The notes below the pieces were generated by a model that saw only the letters and a list, made by a program, of their open reading frames with translations, was not told where the DNA came from and searched no databases. Of a stretch of DNA of 64,000 nucleotides, positions 8,927 through 17,647 are shown piece after piece. How positions within the stretch are numbered: the first letter of the stretch is position 1; every line of letters starts with the position of its first letter. Location of the stretch: NCBI GenBank assembly GCA_964406605.1, contig CAYOSF010000008.1, forward strand, positions 1 through 64,000, given 5' to 3'. Position numbers and translations under genes: made by a program. The stretch is from CAYOSF01 sp964406605. Its GTDB lineage: Bacteria > Chloroflexota > Dehalococcoidia > DSTF01 > RBG-16-68-14.

Positions 8927-11074
8927 GTGATCGTGCGCTGCAGTTCTTGTGGAACTGAGAATGAGCCGGGCGAGGGGCTCTGCACGGGGTGCGGCGCGTC
9001 TCTCGACGACGAGGTTCGTCCTTGGCTGCGGCGTCCGCTGTCTCGACGGCAGGTCCTGAGGGCGGCGGGGCTCGCGGCTGCCGGAGGGGCCCTCGCGGCC
9101 GCCTGTGACGACGGCGGCGAAGCGGAAGAAAGCACAGAAGAGGACCGCAGCGAAGCCTTCTTCGCGCATCTGTTCACCCCCCTTACCATCGGCACGTACA
9201 CCGTGCGCAACCGCATCCTGAGCACCGCCCACTTCACCGGCTTCGCCCAGAACGCGCTTCCTTCCCAGCGGCACGCCGACTACTGGTCCTCCAAGTCCAA
9301 GGGCGGCATCGGGCTGATCATCACAGAGGTGCAGCCCATCCACCCGACAGCCGGTACGTATTTGCACATGATCCATACCTACAAGGACGACTGCATCGAG
9401 CCTTTCCGGGCCGTGGTGGCTGCGGTCCACGAATACGGCGCCAAGATCATGGCCCAGCTCTGGCACCCGGGCAGGGCGATCGACAGCGCTCTCGTAAGTG
9501 ACTTCGTCGCTCCCTCGCCGATTCCCGACCCGTTCTATGGCGGCCAGCCCCGGGAGATAACCGTGGAGGAGATCCAGGAAGTGGTGCGCGGCTACGGCGA
9601 CGGCGCGCGCCGCATGCGCGAGGCGGGCCTGGACGGCGTGGAGATCCACTGCGCGCACGGCTATCTGCCCCAGCAGTTCGTGTCGCCGCTCTCCAACCTT
9701 CGCAGCGACGACTACGGAGGCAGCGAGGAGAACCGCCTCCGCTTCGCGCACCAGATCATCGACTCGGTGCGCACGGCGGTGGGTCCCGACTTCACGGTGG
9801 GCATTCGCGTGAGCGGGGACGAGTTCCGGGAGGGCGGCCTCACTCTGGAGGACATGAAGCGGATCGTCCCGAAGCTGACGGAATCAGGCAAGCTGGACTA
9901 CGTGAACGTCAGCCTCTCCGGCGTCAACATTATCGCGCCCATGTACACGAAGTGGGGAGCGTACATCTATCTGGCAGCCAGCATCAAGGAGGTCGTGGAC
10001 CTGCCGGTGTTCTGCATCGGACGGATTGTCGACCCGGCGCTGGCGGCGTCAGTCGTGGCCAACGGGCAAGCCGACATGGTGGGCATGACGCGGGCCAATC
10101 TCGCCGACCCAGAGCTGCCGAACAAGACACGCGAGGGACGCTTCGACGAGATCCGTCAGTGTATCGGCACCAACAACTGCTGGGGCCGCGTGGGACACCC
10201 GGAGGGCATTACGTGCTGCCTCAACCCAACGGCGGGCCACGAGAGGGAGCTGGCGATAGAGCCCGCCAGCGTCAAGAAGCGGGTGATGGTGATAGGAGCC
10301 GGCCTCGCGGGCATGGAGGCGGCGCGGGTGGCCGCGCTGCGGGGACATACAGTGACGCTCTTCGAGAGGGGCGGTGAGCTTGGCGGCCAGCTCGTGGTCG
10401 CGGCGAAGGCGCCCGGCCGCCAGGAGATGGCGACGCCCGTCGGGTACTACAGGCGACAGTTCGAGCTGTTGGGCGTCGGCGTTCGCCTGGGTTCTGCAGT
10501 CACGCCGGAGCTGGTGGAGCAAGAGGACCCGGACTCGCTCATCGTCGCGACGGGCGGTCTGCCCGGTCCGCTGGCGGTGCCTGGGGGCGACGGCGCGAAC
10601 GTCGTCCAGGCCCGGGATGTCCTAACCGGCGCGGCTACGACGGGCCACAAGGTGGTGATCGTGGCCGCTGATCGCGGGATGGAAGGGCTCACCACGGCTG
10701 ACTTCCTGGCTGAGCAAGGTAGGGAAGTGGAAGTTCTCGTTCCTGAGACCCTGGTGGCTCAGGACGTGGATAACATCACCAGCGCCGTCATTCAGGGCCG
10801 GCTGGCGAAGAACGGGGTAGTGCTCCGCCCGGAGACCACGGTGAGTGCCATAGAGGGGAACGTGGTCGTGGCCCACCATACGCGGAACGGTGAAGAGCGA
10901 CGCATTGGGAGAGTGGACACGGTGGTGCTCTCCATGGGCAGCGTCCCAAACGACGAGCTGCTGCGGGCGCTGGCTAGCTCGGGGCGCGAGGTCCATGCCG
11001 TGGGCCAGTGTCGCGCGCCGGGGAGGATGCTCGAGTCCACGCTCGACGGCCTCAAGGCGGGGAAACTGCTCTAG
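8927..11074 (+). CDS. Old Yellow Enzyme/2,4-dienoyl-CoA reductase-like flavoenzyme with zinc ribbon and Tat-like signal
   Basis: 715 aa. Residues 1-24 form a C-x2-C/C-x2-C zinc ribbon (Cys5, 8, 19, 22). A twin-arginine segment S-R-R-Q-V-L-R-A-A-G then leads to an Ala-rich stretch ending L-A-A-A-C, a possible lipobox. Residues about 80-430 are the FMN-binding TIM barrel with H-C-A-H-G-Y-L-P-Q-Q-F and Y-G-G-S-x-E-N-R. The cluster region reads C-I-G-T-N-N-C, with Thr where E. coli FadH-type enzymes have a cluster Cys. Residues about 440-715 are FAD/NAD-binding (V-I-G-A-G-L-A-G). The family reduces enones or oxidises amines. Export of such an enzyme with a ribbon ahead of the Tat motif is unusual. 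GTG 8927 has CGGAGG before it. Confidence 0.85.
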   Translation: MIVRCSSCGTENEPGEGLCTGCGASLDDEVRPWLRRPLSRRQVLRAAGLAAAGGALAAACDDGGEAEESTEEDRSEAFFAHLFTPLTIGTYTVRNRILSTAHFTGFAQNALPSQRHADYWSSKSKGGIGLIITEVQPIHPTAGTYLHMIHTYKDDCIEPFRAVVAAVHEYGAKIMAQLWHPGRAIDSALVSDFVAPSPIPDPFYGGQPREITVEEIQEVVRGYGDGARRMREAGLDGVEIHCAHGYLPQQFVSPLSNLRSDDYGGSEENRLRFAHQIIDSVRTAVGPDFTVGIRVSGDEFREGGLTLEDMKRIVPKLTESGKLDYVNVSLSGVNIIAPMYTKWGAYIYLAASIKEVVDLPVFCIGRIVDPALAASVVANGQADMVGMTRANLADPELPNKTREGRFDEIRQCIGTNNCWGRVGHPEGITCCLNPTAGHERELAIEPASVKKRVMVIGAGLAGMEAARVAALRGHTVTLFERGGELGGQLVVAAKAPGRQEMATPVGYYRRQFELLGVGVRLGSAVTPELVEQEDPDSLIVATGGLPGPLAVPGGDGANVVQARDVLTGAATTGHKVVIVAADRGMEGLTTADFLAEQGREVEVLVPETLVAQDVDNITSAVIQGRLAKNGVVLRPETTVSAIEGNVVVAHHTRNGEERRIGRVDTVVLSMGSVPNDELLRALASSGREVHAVGQCRAPGRMLESTLDGLKAGKLL

Positions 11075-11152
11075 GGGAGGGTTGTGTGCGGCAGCGGCCG
11101 GGCCGCCCCTGAGGACGGTGGAACGAGCCAGCAGGTGGCAGAGGAGGATCTC

Positions 11153-12043
11153 ATGGGCTTTGCGACGTCGACTTGGGGGGCGAAGGCGCAGCGCATCGTT
11201 CGCGCTCTGGCGGTGATGGTGCTCGCATTCGGTGCACTCGCCATCCTCGCGGGCTGCGGGGGCGGATCCGACGATGGCGGAGCAACGGCCGAGCCCACGG
11301 AGGCTGAGCCGACGCAGCAGGCGACGTCACCGTCCCCGACCGCAACTGCTGAGGCGGAGCGGCCGATCGGCTTCCTCGGCCAGCACGGTATCTACGCGTG
11401 GTTCGCGCCGGCCGACCTGGAACTCTACCGCGCACTGCTCCCCCCGCAGTTCGACATGCCGCAGGCCCCTCTGGTCGTCGTGTTCGTCGCGGACTACTAC
11501 GACATCAACATTCCGTTGTCCGTTCTGCAGCCGAACGGGGGCCTGCCGGACATGGTGCCTTACCTGGAAGGCGCGGTTCTCCTGCAGTGTGAGTACCAGG
11601 GCCGGACGGGATTGCACACCATCACCATGCCCGTGGACGATGACACCGCAAACGAGGCCGGGCGGCGGCTGGGCTTTCCCAAGTACGTGGCGGACGAGAT
11701 CACGCTGGAACAGGACGGTGACGGCTGGGTGGGACGCGTCATGCACGAGGGCCGGACCGTGCTGGGCGTCAGCTTCACGCCCGCGTCGGGTGCGACGCCG
11801 CAGGAGGAGACCGGAGGCGGCCGCGTGAGCCTGTTCCAGCTCGTGCCTCCCGCCGAGGGGCCGGCGGTCAACGAGGTGAACGACGTCACCTCGCGGGACA
11901 CCCGCACGACGTCCCTGGCCGGGACGGTGACGATTCAAGCCGACCCGGAGGCGGAATGGGCGGGGCTCATCCCGGCAGGCGCCGTGGGAGCAGTGTTTCG
12001 AGAGAAGCAGGGCGCCTCCATGCTGGAGTCGTCGACGCCGTAG
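11153..12043 (+). CDS. Lipoprotein with acetoacetate decarboxylase-like domain
   Basis: ATG 11153 follows GAGGAGG by 5 nt. The N-terminus is a lipoprotein signal ending in the canonical lipobox L-A-G-C, then a Gly/Asp and Thr/Glu-rich spacer. Residues about 75-290 resemble the acetoacetate decarboxylase (ADC) superfamily: Y-A-W-F-A-P, L-P-P-Q-F, and R-R-L-G-F-P-K-Y, the region that in true ADC leads to the active site. I cannot confirm the Schiff-base lysine by eye. It lies 78 nt after the flavoenzyme and 62 nt before the DUF1326 gene, so the three probably form an operon. Known ADC-fold proteins are normally cytoplasmic, so the exported form is notable. Function unknown. Confidence 0.65.
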   Translation: MGFATSTWGAKAQRIVRALAVMVLAFGALAILAGCGGGSDDGGATAEPTEAEPTQQATSPSPTATAEAERPIGFLGQHGIYAWFAPADLELYRALLPPQFDMPQAPLVVVFVADYYDINIPLSVLQPNGGLPDMVPYLEGAVLLQCEYQGRTGLHTITMPVDDDTANEAGRRLGFPKYVADEITLEQDGDGWVGRVMHEGRTVLGVSFTPASGATPQEETGGGRVSLFQLVPPAEGPAVNEVNDVTSRDTRTTSLAGTVTIQADPEAEWAGLIPAGAVGAVFREKQGASMLESSTP

Positions 12044-12105
12044 GTGGGAGCGACCGCAAGCGGAGCGATGCTCGGACGACCAACGAGCTGAAAGGAAGGC
12101 TGAAG

Positions 12106-12711
12106 ATGGGAGCGCAGGAGATCACTATCGAGCCGGGCTGGCAAGTACGGGGAACGTGGTACGAAGGGTGCGCCTCGGAAGGACACTGCCCGCTCTACTT
12201 CGGGCGCGACATGGAGAACCCGTGCCGCAACTTCGCCGTGTATGACATCACGGAGGGGCGGATAAACGGTGTCGACATGGCCGGCATCAGGATCATCAGC
12301 GTGGCGGACATCCTCTCCACGAGGGCCGCGGACCTGCCGACCTCGGGCACGGCGGCGGCCGTCTACGTGAGCGAGAACGCGACTCCGGAGCAACGGCCGA
12401 TCCTCGAGGCGTTCGTCGTCGTGGGGCTTCCGCTGCCGGTCCGCCAGCTACGGGGCGTCAAGTTCGTGCCCATCGACATCAAGCTGGACGGCCCCGGCTA
12501 TCACGTCACCATGCCCTTCGGCGAGCTCAAGGGATCGCTGACCAGGGGCAGGGACGGCGCGAATCCGCAGCGCATTGAGAACTCGGCGGTGCCGTTCCTG
12601 CGCGAGTTCAAGATCGCCAACACCGAGTACTGGCGGTACAGCGACCTGGGGAGGAGCTGGGAGTACCGCAACCGCAGCGGCACCGTGGGCGATCTCGCCT
12701 GGCCGCCGTAG
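12106..12711 (+). CDS. DUF1326 domain protein
   Basis: 201 aa from ATG 12106, preceded by AAAGGAAGG. The N-terminus V-R-G-T-W-Y-E-G-C and H-C-P-L-Y-F matches the DUF1326 opening, where a Trp/Tyr-Glu-Cys segment is followed by a Cys-Pro pair. The later I-T-E-G-R-I-N-G-V-D and V-K-F-V-P-I-D-I segments align with the family core. The family has no established biochemical function. It sits at the end of the cluster with the OYE-like flavoenzyme and the ADC-like lipoprotein. An in-frame extension up to 11956 overlaps the ADC gene and is rejected because of the strong internal start. Confidence 0.7.
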   Translation: MGAQEITIEPGWQVRGTWYEGCASEGHCPLYFGRDMENPCRNFAVYDITEGRINGVDMAGIRIISVADILSTRAADLPTSGTAAAVYVSENATPEQRPILEAFVVVGLPLPVRQLRGVKFVPIDIKLDGPGYHVTMPFGELKGSLTRGRDGANPQRIENSAVPFLREFKIANTEYWRYSDLGRSWEYRNRSGTVGDLAWPP

Positions 12712-12730
12712 CGCCGGCCGCCACTCGACA

Positions 12731-12758
12731 TTGACATGGCGGGAGCCGGTGGTATAAT
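12731..12758 (+). promoter_or_regulatory. Consensus sigma-70 type promoter TTGACA-N16-TATAAT
   Basis: TTGACA at 12731-12736 and TATAAT at 12753-12758, both full consensus, 16 nt apart. It lies 42 nt before the ATG of the tail-anchored protein at 12801, which also has TAGGAGG. Confidence 0.85.
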
Positions 12759-12800
12759 GGAGCCCCGCCACGTCGAGGCCGTTTCCGTAGGAGGTGTGCG

Positions 12801-13427
12801 ATGCGGAAGAAGGCTCTACTGTTCCCGACCATCGCGGTGCTTGCGTTCATGGCGGCTGCCCCACTTGGCATCCACCGGCCCTCAGCTATACCGCAACGCG
12901 TCCTTGCTCTGGACGGCTCGGACGTCGTCTGGACGATAGAGGTCGATCCGCCCGAGCCGACCGTCGGCGATTCCGTGGTCCTGACCGTGGTGGCGTCGGG
13001 CATTGGCTTCATTCCGGCGTACTACTTGTCCGTGGCTCCAGAAGGGGAATCAGCTCCCTTGAGTGTGGATTCAGGGCCGGAGGGGGAGTGGCCCTCGCCC
13101 TCGCTGGGCTTCCCAGCTGTCTGGCATCTGACGGCGGTTCGGAAGGGTGAGGCGACCCTGTCGATTGCGGTGGAATACGACAAGCCCTTCTGCGAGGGGG
13201 ATCCGCCTCGTTGCTCGACCTACTTCGTGTGGGTTCACGCGGAACCGGTGGTCATCCAAGTTGCCGGTGAACCTCCGGTGGGCGGTGCTGGGGTCTTCCC
13301 AGATGTAGGTGGTAGCTCCGGAGGAGGTGCAGCCTCTCTTGCGCGTGTGCTTGTCCCAAGTGCGACGGCAGGTTTGCTGGTCCTGGCTGGAGCGGCCTGG
13401 TACGCGAGGAGGCGCTGGGCTGGGTAG
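12801..13427 (+). CDS. Secreted hypothetical protein with C-terminal membrane tail, 208 aa
   Basis: ATG 12801 follows TAGGAGGTGTGCG. A signal peptide (residues 1-20) is followed by a beta-rich ectodomain of about 150 aa with D-P-P-E-P-T-V-G-D, typical of an Ig-like or CARDB-like fold. The C-terminus has P-P-V-G-G-A-G-V-F-P-D, a Gly/Ser spacer, a hydrophobic helix and G-A-A-W-Y-A-R-R-R-W-A-G. Three more genes in this window (13648, 15991 and the minus-strand gene at 29094) end the same way, suggesting a shared anchoring or sorting tail. Probably a cell-surface protein of unknown ligand. Confidence 0.75.
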   Translation: MRKKALLFPTIAVLAFMAAAPLGIHRPSAIPQRVLALDGSDVVWTIEVDPPEPTVGDSVVLTVVASGIGFIPAYYLSVAPEGESAPLSVDSGPEGEWPSPSLGFPAVWHLTAVRKGEATLSIAVEYDKPFCEGDPPRCSTYFVWVHAEPVVIQVAGEPPVGGAGVFPDVGGSSGGGAASLARVLVPSATAGLLVLAGAAWYARRRWAG

Positions 13428-13647
13428 GGGCCGGAGCGGGAACCCCGCGCAATTCGCAGAGAGGCGTTGGAAAGCTAGCTGACGGCTGAGTCAGGCCGCC
13501 GGGCCTATCAGATAGCAGGTGGTTGGCCTACTTGTGGATGGTAAGGGGTTCAACGTTTGGCCCTGGGAAGCCGTGAGTTGGCGACTGCGGGCCCTGCCGG
13601 CATAGTAGCCGCGAGCTTGGTGATACCGGGTAGGGCGGAGGTGAGAC

Positions 13648-15378
13648 ATGCGTAGATTGCCGCTTGCGTCCCTGGTGATCCTGGCTTGTCTCTCAAGTGT
13701 CACTCTGAGTACCCCGACCTTGGCGCAGGTAGAAACCCCGGCGGTCACGGCCGCTACCGGCACGGTCCGTATCGGATCGGCCGCCGGGCCTGTCGGTCAG
13801 AGGGTCTCCGTCGAGGTGGAAGCGATCGGCGTCACACCGCCCGGCCTCGGTGCGTGGGAGATCGATATCGCTTACGACCCGGCTGTGGTTTCGGTGAGAC
13901 ACTGTAGCAGCGAGGCGGACTTCGGCGCGTGCAATAGCAAGTTTGGCGAGGATACGGTGCGGTTGGCCGGGGCCAGCGCCAGCGGCACCGGCTTGGCGGG
14001 TGATACGATACTTGCGTCTCTTTCCTTCACGTGCGAGGCGGCTGGCGTCAGCCCTCTGATCCTCGATGTGCACGTCTTTGCCGACGGGACCATCGGTGAT
14101 CCGCAGCCTATCGATGTGGAGGTGGAGCACGGGGAGATTACGTGCACGGCGCCAACGCCAACCCAGGTGCATCCGACGCCGAGGCCCACGCCGACAATCC
14201 CACCCGCGACGCCTTTCGCGGTGCCGTTTGGGCGGGACGCACAGATCGCGTTCATGAGTAATCGGGACGGCGGCCCAGAGATCTACGTCATGGGAGCCGA
14301 CGGTTCCGGGCAGACCCGGATCACCTATGATCCGGAATCCAACTATGGTCCTCTTTGGTCTCCGGACGGCTCGAAGATCTTGTATGTCCACTATCGGCGT
14401 GGGGGCTCCGATATCCGCGTGCTGGACGCCGATGGCACCCTCCAGACATTGGTGCCAGGTGGCGATGGGTACGACTTGTCGCCCAACTGGTCGCCGGATG
14501 GCAGCAGGGTGGCGTTCGTGAGGTGCCCTGACAGAGGGATCCCTGCTGAGCTCCTCGTGATCAACTCGGATGGCAGCGGGCTCGTGAACGTCTCGAATCA
14601 CCCGGAAGCGGACGTTGCCCTCTGCGCCACGGACGCTCAGCCGGGCGGGTATGCCTGGTCTGGAGACGGCGAACGGCTGGTCTTCCACTCCATGCGCGAG
14701 CCAGAAGGTCTCTATGTGGTCGATGCTGATGGCACCGGTCTGCGGTACCTCACCGACGGTTTCATGCCCGCGTGGTCCCCTGCCGGCGACAGCATCTACT
14801 TCTATGAAGGGACAGGCCAGGGCGAGCGGGATTGCCGAATCGCTGTGTACGCCATAGCCTCAGCCGGTGGTCCGAAGGAGTACGTGGCAGACGTGCCGAC
14901 GGACTGCTGTGCTGGGGTGGGATGTGGACTGCCCTCGCTGGTTTGGTCCCCGGATGGGTCCAGGCTCGCCTTCTCGGCGGGGTCGATGGACGGCGAAGAC
15001 GCGCGCAACTATGAGATCTTCACCATCAACGCCGATGGAACCGGGCTCGTCAACTTGACCCGTAGCGCGGAAGACGATTTCTCGCCCACCTGGTCGCCTG
15101 ATGGCTCAAGAATCGCGTTCGCGCAAACCTCGTCGGAATCGAGCGAGATCTACGTGATGAACGCGGATGGGAGCGGACAGAGGAACCTCACCACGAGCCC
15201 GGCGTGGGACGCTTCGCCCGACTGGAGGCCTCTGGTCGCGCTGCCGAGCAGCGGCGGAAGTGCGTCAGATCTGCGCGGACAGGGGTTGACAATCTGGTTC
15301 ATCGTGGCCTTGGCGGGATCAGGTCTCATCGCACTCGCCGGAGCGGCCTGGTGTGCGAGGAGGCGTTGGGCTGGGTAG
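13648..15378 (+). CDS. Secreted cohesin-like plus PD40/TolB beta-propeller protein with C-terminal membrane tail
   Basis: 576 aa; ATG 13648 follows GGAGGTGAGAC. A signal peptide (1-27) is followed by a cohesin-like beta sandwich (about 30-165: G-A-W-E-I-D-I-A-Y-D-P, then L-A-S-L-S-F-T-C). A Thr/Pro linker follows, then PD40/WD40-like repeats (about 195-530) with recurrent W-S-P-D-G-S and I-Y-V-M-x-A-D-G-S-G. The tail carries V-A-L-P-S-S-G-G, a transmembrane helix and A-W-C-A-R-R-R-W-A-G. Such propellers usually bind proteins or glycans at the surface. The cohesin-like domain may dock partners; a dockerin-like protein is encoded at 53347. No catalytic motif is seen. Confidence 0.8.
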   Translation: MRRLPLASLVILACLSSVTLSTPTLAQVETPAVTAATGTVRIGSAAGPVGQRVSVEVEAIGVTPPGLGAWEIDIAYDPAVVSVRHCSSEADFGACNSKFGEDTVRLAGASASGTGLAGDTILASLSFTCEAAGVSPLILDVHVFADGTIGDPQPIDVEVEHGEITCTAPTPTQVHPTPRPTPTIPPATPFAVPFGRDAQIAFMSNRDGGPEIYVMGADGSGQTRITYDPESNYGPLWSPDGSKILYVHYRRGGSDIRVLDADGTLQTLVPGGDGYDLSPNWSPDGSRVAFVRCPDRGIPAELLVINSDGSGLVNVSNHPEADVALCATDAQPGGYAWSGDGERLVFHSMREPEGLYVVDADGTGLRYLTDGFMPAWSPAGDSIYFYEGTGQGERDCRIAVYAIASAGGPKEYVADVPTDCCAGVGCGLPSLVWSPDGSRLAFSAGSMDGEDARNYEIFTINADGTGLVNLTRSAEDDFSPTWSPDGSRIAFAQTSSESSEIYVMNADGSGQRNLTTSPAWDASPDWRPLVALPSSGGSASDLRGQGLTIWFIVALAGSGLIALAGAAWCARRRWAG

Positions 15379-15600
15379 GGTCCGGAGGGGGACTTCCGGC
15401 CGAATGGCCTTAAGCACCGTGGACGCCCTGGCCCGCGAGAAGCCTTCCCAGTCTCGTGGTGCGCTCCCTCCCGTGGGTCCGCCTCGCGGTTGGGCAGGGA
15501 CTGCTGCGATCCTCAACAGCAAAGGCCGCCGAGGCGGCCCAAATCGAATCTGAATTTGGTGGAGCTGGGGGGAGTCGAACCCCCGACCTTTTGTCTGCCA
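15338..15600. repeat. Direct repeat, left copy: tail codons, 3' UTR, tRNA terminator and tRNA-Ala 3' half
   Basis: Starts in the G-A-A-W-C-A-R-R-R-W-A-G codons of the upstream gene and continues through the 3' flank and a hairpin (15524-15539) into 44 bp of tRNA-Ala. The right copy is 19073-19299. Outside the tRNA part the copies differ at many positions and by an extra block of about 40 nt here; the last 45 bp are identical. Confidence 0.85.
15557..15600 (-). pseudogene. tRNA-Ala 3'-half fragment
   Basis: Identical over 44 nt to positions 19256-19299 of the intact tRNA-Ala: encoded CCA, discriminator, acceptor 3' strand, T arm, variable region and the 3' side of the anticodon arm. Homology stops inside the anticodon loop, so there is no D arm and this cannot fold as a tRNA. 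It looks like the kind of fragment left by tRNA-targeted integration or segmental duplication. The 390 bases that follow (15601-15990) hold no gene, only a promoter candidate. Confidence 0.9.
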
Positions 15601-15921
15601 ATGAACACACCAGTGTGGTAGCGAATGCTAGGATGTGCAGCAAAAGGCCAGTCCGTATCCGTGATGCAGAAGGGACGGTGACTCTCGGTGCCGTCGGCTG
15701 ACAGCCTGTGGTAGCGAGTTTGGCTGCAGGTCGGTTGCAGAATGGAGAAGTAGACAGCAGATCAGGCGAAGGCGTAGGATGCGCCGTCGACACATGGGTG
15801 TAGCCAGCCCATAGCCTCTTGACTCCGCAAGCAAGAGGCGATTATGGAACCCAACCCCAGCCTTGGATTTCGGTGTAGAGTGGGACCCCCGCGGTTTTGG
15901 CGCAGTTCTGGAAATCTCGGC

Positions 15922-15950
15922 TTGACGCGCCCTGGATCTGCTGCCATAGT
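15922..15950 (+). promoter_or_regulatory. Promoter candidate TTGACG-N17-CATAGT for the RCC1 gene
   Basis: TTGACG at 15922-15927 and CATAGT at 15945-15950 with 17-nt spacing, 41 nt before ATG 15991. Confidence 0.55.
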
Positions 15951-15990
15951 GGGTGCGGAATCTGGTGGGTTCACGGTGGGAGGATGCGGC

Positions 15991-17406
15991 ATGACAAAGG
16001 TGGCCTTTGCAGTCCTATTGGTTGGGGCCTTGGTGCTCCTACCGCCGACTGGGAGGCTGGCCCGCGGCACAGGAAGCATCGACGACATTGCTGGCGGACG
16101 CGGAGGTGGGCACTTTTGCGCGCTCACGGTCTCGGGCGGGGTCAAGTGCTGGGGATACGGCGTGGTCGGTCAGCTCGGCTACGGTGGAACAAGCGACCGT
16201 GCGGTTCCCGTAGACGTGTGCGCGAGCATCTCGGATGGTGGCTGTTCTGGCGATGGCAAGCTTAGTCAGATCACCCGCATTGCCGTAGGCACGTTCATCA
16301 GTTGCGCCCTGACATTGGAGGCCGATGTACTGTGCTGGGGCTCCGATACGGCCACAACGTACGGTCCCGTGCCTGTGGAGCTTCCTGGCTTCGAGTCAGC
16401 CGTCACCACAATCGCAGCGGGTGGCTTTCATGCGTGTGGCGCGTTGGAACCCGGTGGTGTCATGTGCTGGGGCTACAATCATTATGGCCAGCTCGGCGAC
16501 GGCACGACGACCGACAGCGCAAGTCCCGTTCGAGTACAGGACCTATCCGATCCCGTGACGGTGGTGGCAGCGGGGCGGCACCACACGTGCGCAGCGCTTG
16601 CAACGGGAGGGGTTGAGTGCTGGGGGAACAACGATTTCGGCCAACTGGGCGACGGAACAACACTGACCAGCAGAGTGCCAGTGGATGTAGTGGGCTTGGA
16701 AGACTCAATCGTCTGGGCACTTGCGGCAGGGGATGCACACACTTGCGCTTTGGATGAAGAGGGAGGAGTCAAGTGCTGGGGCCTTAACGACTACGGCCAG
16801 CTTGGGGACGGACAAGGCTGCGGGACGCGCTGCTATGAGCCCACGGATGTGGTTGATCTTGGGGACAGTGCTGTGGCCCTGGCCGCTGGCAACCACCATA
16901 CATGTGCAGTACTGGCGGGCGGCAGCCTTGACTGCTGGGGATGGAATTGGAAGGGGCAGGTGGGCGACGGGACAACGACGAATCGACTCACCCCCGTGCA
17001 GATCTTCACTGCGGGGGATGGTGCGACTGCGGTCGGTGCGGGAGCCGCTCACACCTGCGCAGCGACATCAGGTGGTGTCAAGTGCTGGGGCATGAACGAG
17101 GAGGGGCAGCTCGGCGTAGGCTACATCTCGGGCACCGAGCCTCATCCAAACCCGATGGATGTGGTCGGGCTAGGACCGAAGCCGCCGCCTACGAGTACGC
17201 CGACAGAGACATCCACGGACACGGCGACCAGCACACCCACGTACACACCCGAGCCTCCGGTCGGAGGCGTCGGCGTGTTCCCAGACATGGGCGATGAATC
17301 AAGCGGCAACACGGGAGCCGTCTTGTCAGCGGTGATTGCGGCAGCAGGTTTCGTGGCCGTGGCCGGAGCAGCCTGGAACGCGAGGAGGCGATGGGCTAGG
17401 AGGTAG
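15991..17406 (+). CDS. Secreted RCC1-repeat beta-propeller protein with C-terminal membrane tail
   Basis: The longest frame opens at 15844. The real start is ATG 15991, after a GGGAGG site and directly before a signal peptide (M-T-K-V-A-F-A-V-L-L). About 471 aa. RCC1 repeats recur roughly every 50 residues with the core C-W-G-x-N-x-x-G-Q-L-G-D-G and a preceding A-A-G-x-x-H-T-C-A, enough for a six- or seven-bladed propeller. After a short Thr/Pro linker comes P-P-V-G-G-V-G-V-F-P-D, a hydrophobic helix and A-W-N-A-R-R-R-W-A-R-R. Paired Cys in each blade suit an extracellular location. Probable surface binding protein; no enzyme motif is visible. Confidence 0.85.
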   Translation: MTKVAFAVLLVGALVLLPPTGRLARGTGSIDDIAGGRGGGHFCALTVSGGVKCWGYGVVGQLGYGGTSDRAVPVDVCASISDGGCSGDGKLSQITRIAVGTFISCALTLEADVLCWGSDTATTYGPVPVELPGFESAVTTIAAGGFHACGALEPGGVMCWGYNHYGQLGDGTTTDSASPVRVQDLSDPVTVVAAGRHHTCAALATGGVECWGNNDFGQLGDGTTLTSRVPVDVVGLEDSIVWALAAGDAHTCALDEEGGVKCWGLNDYGQLGDGQGCGTRCYEPTDVVDLGDSAVALAAGNHHTCAVLAGGSLDCWGWNWKGQVGDGTTTNRLTPVQIFTAGDGATAVGAGAAHTCAATSGGVKCWGMNEEGQLGVGYISGTEPHPNPMDVVGLGPKPPPTSTPTETSTDTATSTPTYTPEPPVGGVGVFPDMGDESSGNTGAVLSAVIAAAGFVAVAGAAWNARRRWARR

Positions 17407-17647
17407 GACGACACTTCGACCCTAGCTTCCCCACAGAAGCGTTGAAGCGCTAGCTCCGCCTGCTGAGGCCTTCGTGACTGGCTAGGCAGCGGCAGGCTGA
17501 TCTGAAGCGGGAGCGAACAGTTTTGAACACTTCGATGAGGCGCGTGAAGATCTGACCCGGCAGGTGCTTGTCCGGCTCTGCGCCAACTGGTACGCTACCA
17601 GCCCGAAGCACGATGGTGGAAGAACCGTGAAGGGAGGGTTGCTGGCG

